A DNA stretch of 64,000 bases from Corella eumyota (taxonomy: Eukaryota > Chordata > Ascidiacea > Phlebobranchia > Corellidae), in NCBI GenBank assembly GCA_963082875.1, contig OY720101.1:11307671-11371670 (forward strand), given 5' to 3'. The position numbers and the translations under genes were made by a program. The notes beneath the pieces were generated by a model. It was not told where the DNA came from, did no database searches, and was given only the letters and a program-made list of their open reading frames with translations. This document shows positions 1-10,998 of the stretch, one piece after another; position 1 is the first letter of the stretch; each line of letters starts with the position of its first letter.

Positions 1-1227
1 GAACAAACAAGTATTTAAATAAGCTCAAAATACAAGAGTTATAATTTAAAGACGTTTTATATTATTGTTATTGCAATGTAAATTTGATCAAAAAGTACCA
101 ATTGTTGAGTCATATTAAACATTTAGAATAAACTTCACATTAAGTGAAAGATTTCAACACACCAAATTTCCTTTTAATATGTAGTGTAGCCTGTTTTCTT
201 TAAACAGCAATAATCAAACAAAACAGCAAAAAAAACAAAAAAACAGTAATTGCCCAAGACTCATTTTTATCAACAAATTATAAATTTTTTTTTTTAATTT
301 TTAAGAAGTATTTTAAAAACAATAAACACTTTAAAAAAACCAAGCATACAATTTTAAACCTAGCACAAAATAAGGTTTAATACTTTTTTAGATTAATAAA
401 TGTATATAGCAATAAAAATATTTTCAAACTAAAATTTATTTGACCTCCTACCTATATAGAAAATAAAGAAACAAATAAAATATTCTAACAAAAGATTGAA
501 CCCAAAACTTATTTTTGTATGTAAGAACACATCTCATACATTAAATAAACAAAACACTGAATGGAAAGTCAACCAGCTGTGTTAAACTTACTCTTTGATT
601 CCTTAATAGTTACCAATGCCTTAATATTTTATTTTAACAAAAAAGTGACCTTAACACATGTACTAAAAATTAGAATGTAAATTTTCTCACAGATTTAAGA
701 ATTATTTCCAAAATTTTTAACCTACTGCTATGCATAATAAAAGTAACTTCTTTAATTTTTAATCTAAATTTAGCATGCCTTTATCTCCTATATAAAAAAA
801 ATATGTTAGTAAAAATATAATGTTATTACGCCTTCGATTTCAGCAGGATTACAATCTAGGTGAATTTAAACAAATTATTAACATATAATATATGTCCAAT
901 TTATAGCCATTTAAAATAAAAAAGCTGCTGTTTGTGGCACACAAAAAATTGATGTTGGCAAATATCAGTTGCCACCGTTAATATATTGTAAAAGCGCAAT
1001 ATAAAAAAATGCAGCCAGTTGGGTGGGCAAAAAAAACGGTATTATATAAAAACAATAAATGTTTTTTTAAAACATTTTTAAACAATTGCACTTAGTATGT
1101 GCAGAAAAAAAAAGATTATTCCCGAAAAGCATGCCCTTCGTCACAAAAATTAGCATAGAAAAAATAAGCTAAAGGTATAGTAAGCATTTACAAAACTTTT
1201 TGTGTTGAACTAAACCATACTGCTCTT
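1..1227. other. 3' flank of the lectin-EGF gene, AT-rich, no gene seen
   Basis: This stretch follows the stop codon of the lectin-EGF gene on the minus strand and presumably holds its 3' UTR. I see no further EGF exon and no long open frame. Around 870-965 there is a half copy of the inverted-repeat family best seen at 26237-26513, recognisable by TTTGTGGCACAC and an AT run followed by GTCCAA. Confidence 0.6.
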
Positions 1228-1894
1228 TTAAGGAATTCCGTTGCTAGCATACCCAGGGTTACATGAACAAGTAAAACTTCCAACTGTGTTTTCACAAACT
1301 GCATTTAACCCACAAACAGGTGGCATTTTTTCACATTCATTCACATCTGTGAAAACATAATTGTAACAAAATTATAAAGACTGTAAATTAACAAAATTTA
1401 GTACAAAATAATTACAGGAAAGGTAATTTAAAAGTCAATATCTTTTGTGGTTATTTTAAATAAAAAGGTTTGAAAACCAGCAGCGTGATGTAGTGGTAAG
1501 AACACGCTGCACCATCATGAGGTCGTAGGTTCAATCCCCACTGCTCTCATGCTGTAGCGGCTTCGAGTAAGGCGCTATAAACGGTAAAAACTTTTGCTGA
1601 GCCAGCACTAAATTGACAGCATAATTACTGGGCAATGATAGCCCCTGTAATATACCAAACTGCCACAGACAACTCAAGACTGGGTTGGAGTAACTGATGT
1701 TACTCTACGTTTAGGTCGACAATCGACCTTTCCACATCAAGGATAAAGATATATACATAAAAAAAAAGGTTACATACCAACGCAAACAGTAAAGTTGTAG
1801 AAAACAAACCCATTAAAGCAATTACAACGATAAGACCCAGGTAAATTTGTGCAGGTTCCAGGCCCACATACATTTGATTCACACTCATTAATAT
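1228..1894 (-). CDS. Exons 12-13: last EGF modules and stop
   Basis: Exon 12 (1894-1778) is a normal cbEGF. Exon 13 (1346-1228) starts as a cbEGF ([12 protein letters not shown]) but runs into TAA after [11 protein letters not shown], before the sixth cysteine. A possible donor inside exon 13 (CCTGG|GTATGC) would give another ending, but no downstream EGF exon is visible in 1-1227, so I favour termination here. Confidence 0.65.
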
Positions 1895-4800
1895 CTAAAT
1901 TATTTGTAAAATATTAATTTTTTTTTATTTAAAAAGTATATATATACATTTTTTAAGACCGAACAATCTACTTATTAAACCATTTTATTTATTTAAAAAT
2001 ACTAGTTATTATAATTTAAAACTTGGAAAGTAGTAAAAAAATATGAAAAAATTACACAGTTTTTAGTAACAACTAGTAATTTGAAAAATAAAATTAAACA
2101 ATATTACCATTACAGTTAACTCCATCGCCAGTATATCCAGTATTACAGGCACAAGAAAAAGATCCATTTGTGTTGGTACAATTTGCATTTAAATTGCAAT
2201 TGTTTAACATTAAATTACACTCATTTATATCTGTGCAGGTAACGCCATCACCAGTGTATCCAGTATTACAGGCACAAAAAAAGGATCCATTAGTGTTGGT
2301 ACAATTTGCATTTAAATTGCAATTGTTTAACATTAAATTACACTCATTTATATCTGTGCAGGTAACGCCATCACCAGTGTATCCAGTATTACAGGCACAA
2401 GAAAATGATCCAAATGTGTTTGTACAGTTTGCATTTAAACCACAAGTATTTGGTATATTACATTCGTTCATGTCTGTGCAAATAAATGTAAACAAAAAAA
2501 AATTAAAGCAGTTATATGAAATTTTTAGTATACTAAACAAAATTAAATTTTTAAAAGAACTAGGTATAAGAGGTTATTTTACTATTTCTTACAGTATTCT
2601 TTCTGTATTTTAAAGTTAACATACCAACACAATGAGTCATGTTGCTTAAAACAAGGCCTGGAAAGCAAGTACATTCAAATGTACCTGGCAAATTGTCACA
2701 TGTAGTAAAAGGACCACAAAAATTCAACTCACATTCACTAATATCTGAAAAATTAATTTTTTTGTTTCTTGTTTTTTTAATTGTTATAAAGAAATTACAT
2801 TATTTGTATGGTTTGATGTTTTATCTGTTTAAAATTAATTTTAAATCTTGCTGATATAAATTAATTAGTAAAGAAAATTAAAGTTTTTTGATGGCTTTTA
2901 TAACCGAAAACAAGAAATTTAAAAATTTTAAGTTAGTTATATTTATTTGGTTAAAAAAATTATTACCAAAGCAGGTCTCTCCATCACCAGTGTATCCAGT
3001 ATTACAGGCACAAGAAAATGATCCATTTGTGTTGGTACAATTTGCATTTAAATCACAATCATTAAGCATTAAATCACATTCATTTAGGTCTGTAGAATAA
3101 ATGTAAAAAAAAAAATAAAATAGTAAATTAATAGTTTTAGGATATTTAAAATCTTCTTGCTGAATTTTCTCACAGTCGAATCTTCTAGTCCCCTTATACA
3201 TAGGTCATTCTTATGTACATACATGACATAATTTTTACAATTTTTAAAAACAAGACCGTAAAAAAATATTTAAACTGTCAATTAAGAAAAATTACTAAAT
3301 GTTAAATAAACATAATATTTTAAGTATCATTACAAAAGACAGGTAGAAAAAAAACATAAAACATTTTTTTGCTTTTACAGTTAAACTTATGTGACAACAC
3401 GACTAGAATTTTCCCACAAAAAATATCATAAAAAAGTGTAGTTACATTTTAGTGAACTTATTAAAGTGCAAAACCCCACTTTTTTTGGATATATCTTTAT
3501 CCTCGATGTGGGAAAGTCAAATGCGCGACTTAAAAATAGAGTAACATCAGTTACTCCGACCCAGTCTCGAGTTGCCTGTGGCAGTTTGGGATATTATAGA
3601 TTATAATGGCCTGGTAATTATGCTGCTGTTTAAGTGCTGGCTCAGCAGGAGTTTATACCGTTTGTAGCGCCTTACCCAAGTGCGTAACAGTATGAGAGCA
3701 TTGGGTATTGAACCCACGACCTCATGGTGGTGTAGCAAGTGTTCTTACCACTACACCACGCTGCTGGTTTTGTTTATATAATTTTAAAAACTGTTTAGAA
3801 TTTTTATATAGCAGCAGACTTGAAGCTCAAACAGCAATAAAAGTATATTTGTGGGGGCTAGACAGTAAACCCATGTTGTGACAGACAGAACAAAAAATTG
3901 TGAAGTTTGTTACAGTAGTTTAGTAAAATAATCTTTTAGTACGAAAAAAATTGCCAATAGGTTATGTTTTCATAGTCTACTGGTTAGTATATGTGTATTT
4001 AATAATAAAACAATCAAAAAATAAAAATGTTTTAAATAACCCTCAAAATAAATGTTTAAAATTCCTTTTTTTTAAAGAAAAAATTTTTTGTTTTTTTTAT
4101 GGGTTTAAATGTTGTTTAGGACTTTTTGTAATTGTTCTTGCTGATATAAATTAATTAGTAAAAAAAATTAAAGTTTTTTGATGCCTTTTATAACCGAAAA
4201 CAAGAAATTTGAAAATTTTAAGTTAGTTATATTTATTTGGTTAAAAAAATTATTACCAGTGCAGGTCTCTCCATCACCAGTGAATCCAGTATTACATTCA
4301 CAAGCAAAGGATCCATTTGTGTTTATACAGTTTGCATTTAAATCACAATCGGCTGTCATTAAATCACATTCATTTATGTCTGTAGATAAAAAATTAAAAT
4401 AGTAATTTAATAGTTTTAGGATATTTAAAATCTTCTTGCTGAATTTTCTCACAGTCGAATCTTCTAGTCCCCTTATACATAGGTCATTCTTATGTACATA
4501 CATGACACAATTTTTACAAATTTTAAAAACAAGACCATAAAAAAAATATTTTAACTGTCAATTAAGAAAAATTACTATATGTTAAATAAACCTTATATTT
4601 TAGGTATCATTACAAAAGATAGGTAGGAAAAAAAACATAAAACATTTTTTTGCTTTTACAGTTAAACTTATGTGACAACATGACTAGAATTTTCCCACAA
4701 AAAATATCTTAAAAACATGTAGTTACATTTTAGTGAACTTATTGAAGTGCAAAACCCCACTTTTTTGGATATATCTTTATCCTCGATGTGGGAAAGTCGA

Positions 4801-7800
4801 ATGCGCGACGAGTAACATCAGTTACTCCGACCCAGTCTCGAGTTGCCTGTGGCAGTTTGGGATATTATAGATTATAATTGCCCGGTTATTAAGCTGCTGA
4901 TTAAGTGCTGGCTCAGCAGGAATTTATACCGTTTATAGCGCCTTACCCAAGGGCGCTACAGTATGAGAGCATTGGGTATTGAACCCACAACCTCATGGTG
5001 GTATAGCAAGTGTTCTTACCACTACACCACGCTGCTGGTTTTGTTTATATAATTTTAAAACGTTATTCCTGTCACGAAGGTCATGTGACATATACTTGTG
5101 ATGTAAATAAATTTATAAAAAACTAGGACATTAAAATAAATGTAAACAAAAAAAAATTAAAATAGTAATTTGACAGTTTTATTATATTTAAAAATTAAAA
5201 ATTTAAAAAAACTTAGTATATACAAAAGTTTATATATTAAAAAATAATTTTTTTACAGTATTCTTTCTGTATTTTAAAGTTAACATACCAATACAACCAT
5301 TTCTGTTAGTCAACGAAAATCCAGAAGGACAAACACATACAAAAGTCCCCTCTAAATTTTCACATTCACCACCCGCACAAAAATTCAGTGCACATTCATC
5401 AATATCTATTTTCAAAAAAAAGTATTAAATTTTTGTGTAGGTTGAACATTTATTTTTTTGTGTTGATAAAACATTCATCAATATCTAATTAAAAAAAATT
5501 TACACAACAATTCCTTATATATATTCTTTTTTTATATTTTAAAGTTTTAATATATTTAACAAAATTTCACAAAAATTTATTTTATTGTACAACCTTATTT
5601 TACTTTATTTTTTATGTATATATATTAAAGTTACATAATTTATAAAACATAAAAGTTTTCATACCAACGCAGACCGTCATGTTGTTAAAAGTAAAGCCAG
5701 GATTACAATCACATGAATAAGAACCCTCTGTATTTGAACATGATCCTGCCCCACAAATAGTTACATCAAGACATTCATCGATATCTAAAAAATATAAACT
5801 GTGAAACATCTGGCAAACCACAATTTTAAACTTGAAAGTGTTGTAAAAAAATAAGTTAAAACCTTAAAGATTATACTTAAATATTTAAACAAAGTTCAAA
5901 ATATCAAAATTAATTTTATGATGTAAATTTACAAAAAATAAGCAACTGGTTAAAAGCAGCCCTTATTAAGACAATATAATAATATAAAATGTCCCTAAAA
6001 TTATAAGACAAGTAAATAATTTAATAGCAAATCTAAATTTTATTAAAAAAAGTTTATTAAATTTTAAACATAAAAAATACAATTTTTAAGTATTGTTTTA
6101 CAGATAAATAGAGTAGGCCTTCTAAATTTTAATAATATTAAGTTGTCTTATAGCAAAAAAAATCTAAAAAAGTTTTTAATTATATATTTTTAATTATTTA
6201 TTTAAAACAATTTTACAAATATTTCTAAAAATTGAAAAAAAACTGTAAAAAATATCCCTTTTTTACCTATGCAGGTTGTTTCATTCCCAGTAAAGCCTAT
6301 ATCACAAACACACCCTAAAGCTGCATCACATGTAGCATGTGTATGACAAGTTAATAAACTGCATTGTATTACCACAACTATTGCTTTAGTCTTTGATTTT
6401 ACTAAAAAATCAAAAATGTTCTTTCTATGTACTGAAATTAAAAAAGAACACAAAAAAAATAAAATAAACTCTACATTACAAATTATTTTACCTTCACAGT
6501 TCATTCCATTTCCAGTAAATCCAGTATTACATGTACAAGTAAATGTATTTCCTCTAATCGCACAATTTGCATTTGCATCACATGGATTATTGCTACATGC
6601 AGTTATTTCTAAAAACAATTATTAAATGCAATCACTATGGAGTAAATGTGGTGTAGTAGAACAATTGTTACACAACATGAGGTAGTGGGTTCGCCCCCCA
6701 CTGCTTTCATGCTGTAGCGTAAACGAGTAAGGCACTAGTACTGATATAAACTCCGGCTGAGCTAGCACTAAATCAGCAGGAATTTATAAATCTATGTTAT
6801 CCCAAACTGCCAAAGGTAACTCAGGACTGGATCAGGGTAACAGTTGTTACTCTAAGTTTGGGTCGTGAATTCAACCTTAATGTATCAAGGATAAATTTAA
6901 ATGAAAAAAATGTATGGATTATCTAATAAAAAATTAATACCAATTTACACTATTTATTAAAAAAGTTTAAAAAAAAAACTACTGTAAACAAGCGTCTTTT
7001 TTATAAATTGAATTGCGTGCTAACCTTTTTGACAGATGAACCTTTTCCTTAGTTCACCAGCATTATCATCATGCCACCTACCATAATCCTCTAGACTTAG
7101 GCCAGGTATGCAATCTACTCCTAACATATGCACAACACTCGAAGCACCAATGGAGACATTTGGCTGATTTGTCCCCCAATTTTCAAAACCTTGTCCTGGT
7201 AGATTGATTTCAATTCCCGAGTGCTGCCAGCTCCAAGTACCAGAATCATTGCTATATCTACCACCAGTCCAATAACCATAGTTATAGCAACAAAAACTGT
7301 TACTTTCTGGGGTAGGATTTAACGAACGTATTGCATTAGTTAGTAGATTTTGTGTTTCTTGATTTAAAACTTCTACAAGATAGGAGTCTGTTGAGTTACA
7401 GAAAACAAAAGCTTCATCATAAGTTGCTGTTTGGTTGTAGAAAGAATATCGAAAGTTTTGAAAATCAGTTTGCAATTCTATAAACACATACAATTTTGTT
7501 TTATAATATTTTAAAACTAGATAAAGTAAAATTATAACACAAACTGCAAAAAAAATTTATTTACACCGTTAAAGCCCATTCTAAGATTTCACAACCATTT
7601 AAAATAAACAGAGTCGTTCATACGTACAAAATTTTGCAAAAGTTACGTAAGATTTTGTAAAGTTTTGTAGCCGAAGCAAAATTTACGCAAGATTTCGTAA
7701 GCGGTATACTTTTATTAGATATTTTGTATTTGTTAATCCCTAGAACTCGTAAAGCGCAACGCTACCTTCTCGTGTGAATAGGCCTTTAAGCACAAGATAA

Positions 7801-9439
7801 AATAAACAACAAAACAACAACTGTAAAGTAAAATTACACAGGAAAGTAAAATTCGAGGGAGAATTAGCGATAACCTAGCAGTACAAAAATTGGTCGTAAG
7901 GTATTAATTAGCCAAGTTTAATATTTGATTTATGTAAAAGAGAAACTTTGCAAAGGACTGTAAAGTGAGAAAAAAAAATTAGCAAAATCCAGAAAGTTAG
8001 ACGACGGTAAAGTACAAGTCATCCAAAAACGAGCTTTCCTAGTCAGAGACAGCTAGGCTAAAACATTTTTGATGCATTCTAAATTACTTGTGTACGTTTA
8101 ACTTATTGTTGATTTTATGGCTCTTATGTTGTATCAAATATCAATATTTTTTTAGGTAAATCAAGTGAAGTTTTTTTTAAATAAAAAACAGTAAAAGCTG
8201 GTGTTAAGTTGTTTTGGTAGAACAATACCCCGGCTAATTTAAAAAGTGAGACTGGGAAAATGGCGGAGTGCATCGGTGGAGCGCGGAGTGCATCAAAGTG
8301 TTTTTTTAATCAGCTTTAATGACGTCTTAAAAATATTATATTAAAACGTTTATAGCGTAAAGTAAAATGCAACCAACAGCGATACACTGTATTTACTGAT
8401 ATACAGTGAACAATTATGGCGAAAATGACGCCATGGCCCCTGTGTACCACATTTTTAAAGTCGATTTAGTTTGCAATCGTAAGAAGCTACTTTAAAGTTA
8501 GCACAATGGGATAACGAACGCATTATTAAAAAAGTTACGTTTATTATCCTCGTGCCTATATTCTCTTTTTTACTACAGCATTAAATTAACTTTTCCTGTT
8601 GATCAAAGTAAAAACTAACGACCATAATATGTTTATATAGTTACGCACCATTTAAAAAAGAATTTTAAATTAATAAAAAAATTACCCAATATTGCAATTG
8701 AATTTAAAAGATAATATTTTGTTATTTAGGTTACAGCTTTAATGGGATGTTTTAATTTGTTAAATTTATTTTTTTCCCTCACCACAGTTCAATATTTATA
8801 GTGAATATAACTTTTACTAATACGCTAAAAACCTTAAACGTAAATAAAAAAGCGATTTTCAATTCCCATTATTTTTCTTCACTTTTCTCTTAATTTAACG
8901 TGTTTTGTATTTTTAAAAATGTGGTAATTGATTTTTTTATATGTATACTATAATCTTATAGAAAGGTCGACTTCACGACCCAAACAGAGAGTAACATAAG
9001 TTACCCCGACCCAGTCTTGATTTGGCAGTTTATACCGTTTGTAGCGCCTATGTCAACAGCGTGAAAGCAGTGGGAATCAAACACAGGGCCTCATGTGGTG
9101 AAGACAAGTGAACTGATCACAACACTATGCTTGATAAGTTTTACTCGCAGTACAGATAATTAAAATAAACTCACCTATAAACAAGCTTATATCAGAGGTA
9201 TTGGTAAACGATGGTATAACGTTGTCACAACCGCTATTTCTGCAGCCTAAAAATCACTTTTTTTAAGAATTTTTTTATTTGTTTTATAAAATCTTTCTTT
9301 TTTAAATTCTTAACAAGTGAAAAAAATAAATAGGCAATTTAAAAAATTACAAATACTAACTTTGAATAGGACATGTTTGTGCCGAAATTTTAAATACAAC
9401 TAGAACAAAAGTTTCCAAAAATATAATAAACTTAAACAT
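1228..9439 (-). CDS. Secreted C-type lectin / multi-EGF protein, 13 exons
   Basis: Predicted extracellular protein of about 686 residues: signal peptide, short Cys-rich segment, one C-type lectin domain, 12 EGF modules. Exons (high to low): 9439-9361, 9246-9175, 7477-7025, 6608-6492, 6401-6267, 5784-5665, 5405-5289, 4379-4257, 3089-2967, 2744-2625, 2473-2108, 1894-1778, 1346-1228. All 12 introns are phase 1 with GT-AG ends, so every internal exon is a symmetrical 1-1 cassette, as expected for exon-shuffled EGF proteins. The start ATG at 9439 heads a hydrophobic leader. Exon 5 has an alternative in-frame acceptor at 6377. No transmembrane segment is seen, so secretion is inferred. Specific orthology is not recognised; a matrix, adhesion or immune role is possible but unproven. 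Confidence 0.85.
1476..1768 (+). mobile_element. tRNA-derived SINE, full length
   Basis: Reference description of the family: tRNA-like head with A box (TGGTGTAGTGG type) and B box GGTTCAATCCC, a body with hairpins TAGCGCC...GGCGCTA and GAGTAAC...GTTACTC, and a tail GAGGATAAAGATATATACA plus A-run. This copy lies in intron 12 of the lectin-EGF gene with its A-run about 10 bp from the exon 12 donor. Confidence 0.88.
2108..2473 (-). CDS. Exon 11: three fused EGF modules
   Basis: A single 366-nt exon holds three calcium-binding EGF modules (about 123+123+120 nt). The second and third modules are almost identical at DNA level with a 123-bp period. Module junctions read TCTDINEC, exactly what splicing two single-EGF exons would give, with no extra residues. 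It is therefore either a precise intron loss after exon duplication or an internal tandem expansion of an already fused exon. Confidence 0.9.
2625..6608 (-). CDS. Exons 4-10: seven single-EGF exons
   Basis: Each exon of 111-135 nt encodes one EGF module with six cysteines. Exons 6-10 start with D-[ILV]-[DNS]-E-C, the calcium-binding EGF signature, and most contain C-x-N-x-x-G-[ST]-[FY]-x-C. Exons 4 and 5 lack that start and are non-calcium EGFs. Exons 8 (4379-4257) and 9 (3089-2967) are close paralogues inside a duplicated block of about 0.9 kb. Exons 7 and 10 also share flanking intron sequence (identical stretch near 5255-5288 and 2591-2624), so the array grew by repeated local duplication. 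Confidence 0.88.
2846..3789. repeat. Direct duplication block, copy 1 (EGF exon 9 plus SINE)
   Basis: Matches 4136-5060 nearly base for base, including intron sequence, exon 9 and a minus-strand SINE at the same relative place. A 346-bp unmatched spacer separates the copies. The shared SINE shows that insertion preceded duplication. Confidence 0.88.
3484..3769 (-). mobile_element. SINE, full length, in duplication copy 1
   Basis: Same insertion as 4764-5040, carried along by the block duplication. Confidence 0.9.
4136..5060. repeat. Direct duplication block, copy 2 (EGF exon 8 plus SINE)
   Basis: Partner of 2846-3789. Few differences are seen outside the exon; the encoded EGF differs at several residues (for example TADC against LNDC). 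Confidence 0.88.
4764..5040 (-). mobile_element. SINE, full length, in duplication copy 2
   Basis: Lost about 10 bp near the GCGCGAC of the body relative to its partner. Confidence 0.9.
6638..6905 (+). mobile_element. SINE, diverged
   Basis: Intron 3 of the lectin-EGF gene; B box altered to GGTTCGCCCCC. Confidence 0.75.
7025..7477 (-). CDS. Exon 3: C-type lectin domain
   Basis: One 453-nt exon encodes the whole domain (about residues 51-201). Landmarks in order: aromatic-rich start [19 protein letters not shown], the WTGG core, the ENWGTNQPN stretch where the sugar/calcium loop lies, a DC pair, and the closing [18 protein letters not shown]. The QPN triplet is neither the mannose-type EPN nor the galactose-type QPD, and WHD replaces the usual WND, so ligand preference cannot be read off. 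The whole domain sits in one phase 1-1 exon, so it is a mobile cassette. Confidence 0.9.
7478..9174. other. Intron 2 of the lectin-EGF gene
   Basis: Largest intron of this gene. Apart from a worn SINE at about 8955-9135 and a less AT-rich patch near 8250-8300 with a repeated GGAGTGCATC, I see nothing coding. Confidence 0.6.
8955..9135 (-). mobile_element. SINE, diverged and shortened
   Basis: Middle of the body (CTGCTGATTAAGTGCTGG region) is missing. Confidence 0.65.
9175..9439 (-). CDS. Exons 1-2: signal peptide and short Cys-rich segment
   Basis: Exon 1 (9439-9361) encodes [20 protein letters not shown], a typical hydrophobic leader, followed by QTCPIQ; its donor reads CAAA|GTTAGT. Exon 2 (9246-9175) adds a short piece with the pattern SCRNSGC and several Ser/Thr, ending at ATAG|GTGAG. 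The three to four cysteines resemble no domain I can name. Both exons are too short to appear as long open frames and are supported by phase agreement (1 and 1) with the lectin exon. Confidence 0.75.
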
Positions 9440-10998
9440 TTTTCCACCTAAAAATATAATATTTACAATAATATTATAATTTACAATTCTACTCAACTAG
9501 CGCGCGGTATTTATAAAAAAACACTTCACCACAATTTTGTATCGTCTAATCGCTGCAAAACTATTTTTTATCGCGCTAACAATACTTACCTAACCAAAGT
9601 ATGTATACCTACTTGTACTCTAACCCTACTTAGGAAAATATGCTTCTAATTTGGCAAAAAAAAAACAATGTTAAGTCTGTACGTTTTTGGTTACGTTATC
9701 AAGCGAAAAATTCGTCGAAACTTAAAAATAGGCTACATTTGTATGTGGTGTGTTTGTAGCGTGTTGGTTATTTAATCATGCATAAATAAGACATTACTTA
9801 ACAAATCAAATGTTACTTTTTTCTAAATATTTAAAGTTTAAGTAAAAAAACATTAAAAAAATAAATGGAAGCCCTTTGATTGTGACGTAATTTACAATTT
9901 GTCAGCTGTTTACTTTTTTTGTTACCGGTTAAACCAAAATTTATTACCGGTTAAACCCTTGTTACCGGTTAAACCAAAAACCAAAACAAAACGTTTGCTA
10001 TAAGTTTTAATGTGTTTACAAAATCTAAAGCTATTTTCCATATTTAAGCGATGGCGTTAATGATTATTAGTTTTCGCATGAATAGTCTTATATATATCCC
10101 GTATGTACATTTACTCTTCAAAATTTATTTTAAATTTTTTAGATAACTGTTGTTATAATACCACATGCTACTGCTTATACCATTCTCATTGGCACACTAA
10201 AACAAAGTTGAACTGAAGGCATGGTTAAATAGTAAAGTATGGGCGATGTACAAATCAAAGTATAGCGTTTATGCCTGGCTCTATAGTTACATCAAGTGGC
10301 GCTTCGGCACTAGCTCTGCGCTTAAGGTAGCGTAACCAGAGCAACCAAAATTAAGCCATAAAAATTACTGAGATTGCAAAAAAATAGCAACCGTATGATT
10401 AGTTTACTAGGGGACACAAAAAAGTAATATTTGATTTATTAACCCTTACAGTCTTGAAACGTCTTAGACTTTTCAAAATAATTTAGATCTTTTATTTTTA
10501 AAACTATTACGCACTTGGGTTTTCGGTACCTAAGTAGCTACCCACGGAAGCAGTGATGATTAAACCTAAGACCTTATGTAGAATAAGCAATAAGGATTAA
10601 ACTTTAAACCTCATGTAGTATATGTAACCAAACGTTATTACCGTACGCCACTGTTAAAAATAAATCAGTTGTTAAAAAAAATTGTCGCGAGACTTATATA
10701 TACAAAAACATATACTGACTGTCTTATTTATTTTTGAACAAACAGCAAAGATAATTAACATTTTTATATCATATTCAAAGAATTTAAATTTAATCTTATT
10801 TTTGTTAAATTTTTATATTATTTTATTTTAAAGGTATTTTTCGAGCCCTTACGTTTTTCAGTGCTAAATAAAGACAACTTTTTTGTAATACTATAGTTAT
10901 TTTACTGCCATTAAAACCATAAATAAGCTGCTAATAAAATGCGATAACATAACAAGAGCCCTTTTTACTTATTTTCATCACCCCAAATTGCAAGAAAA
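9440..10998. other. Intergenic: upstream of the lectin-EGF gene, 3' flank of the ITIH-like gene
   Basis: Between two co-directional minus-strand genes. It must contain the promoter of the lectin-EGF gene. An AATAAA in minus sense at 10822-10827, 172 nt past the ITIH-like stop, is a plausible but unproven poly(A) signal. The only clear pattern is the triple motif at 9922-9975. Confidence 0.5.
9922..9975. repeat. Three copies of TTACCGGTTAAACC
   Basis: Copies begin near 9922, 9944 and 9962, about 480-540 bp upstream of the lectin-EGF start codon. The core ACCGGTT resembles Grainyhead/CP2-type binding sites (AACCGGTT). A regulatory role is inference. Confidence 0.45.

Noticed and set aside
1476-1560. 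tRNA-like heads of SINEs as real tRNA genes
   Set aside because: They have A and B boxes but no complete acceptor stem and always continue into the SINE body.
2170-2613. Plus-strand 147-codon frame over the EGF exons
   Set aside because: Antisense shadow of the three-EGF exon; the minus strand has the cysteine pattern and splice sites.
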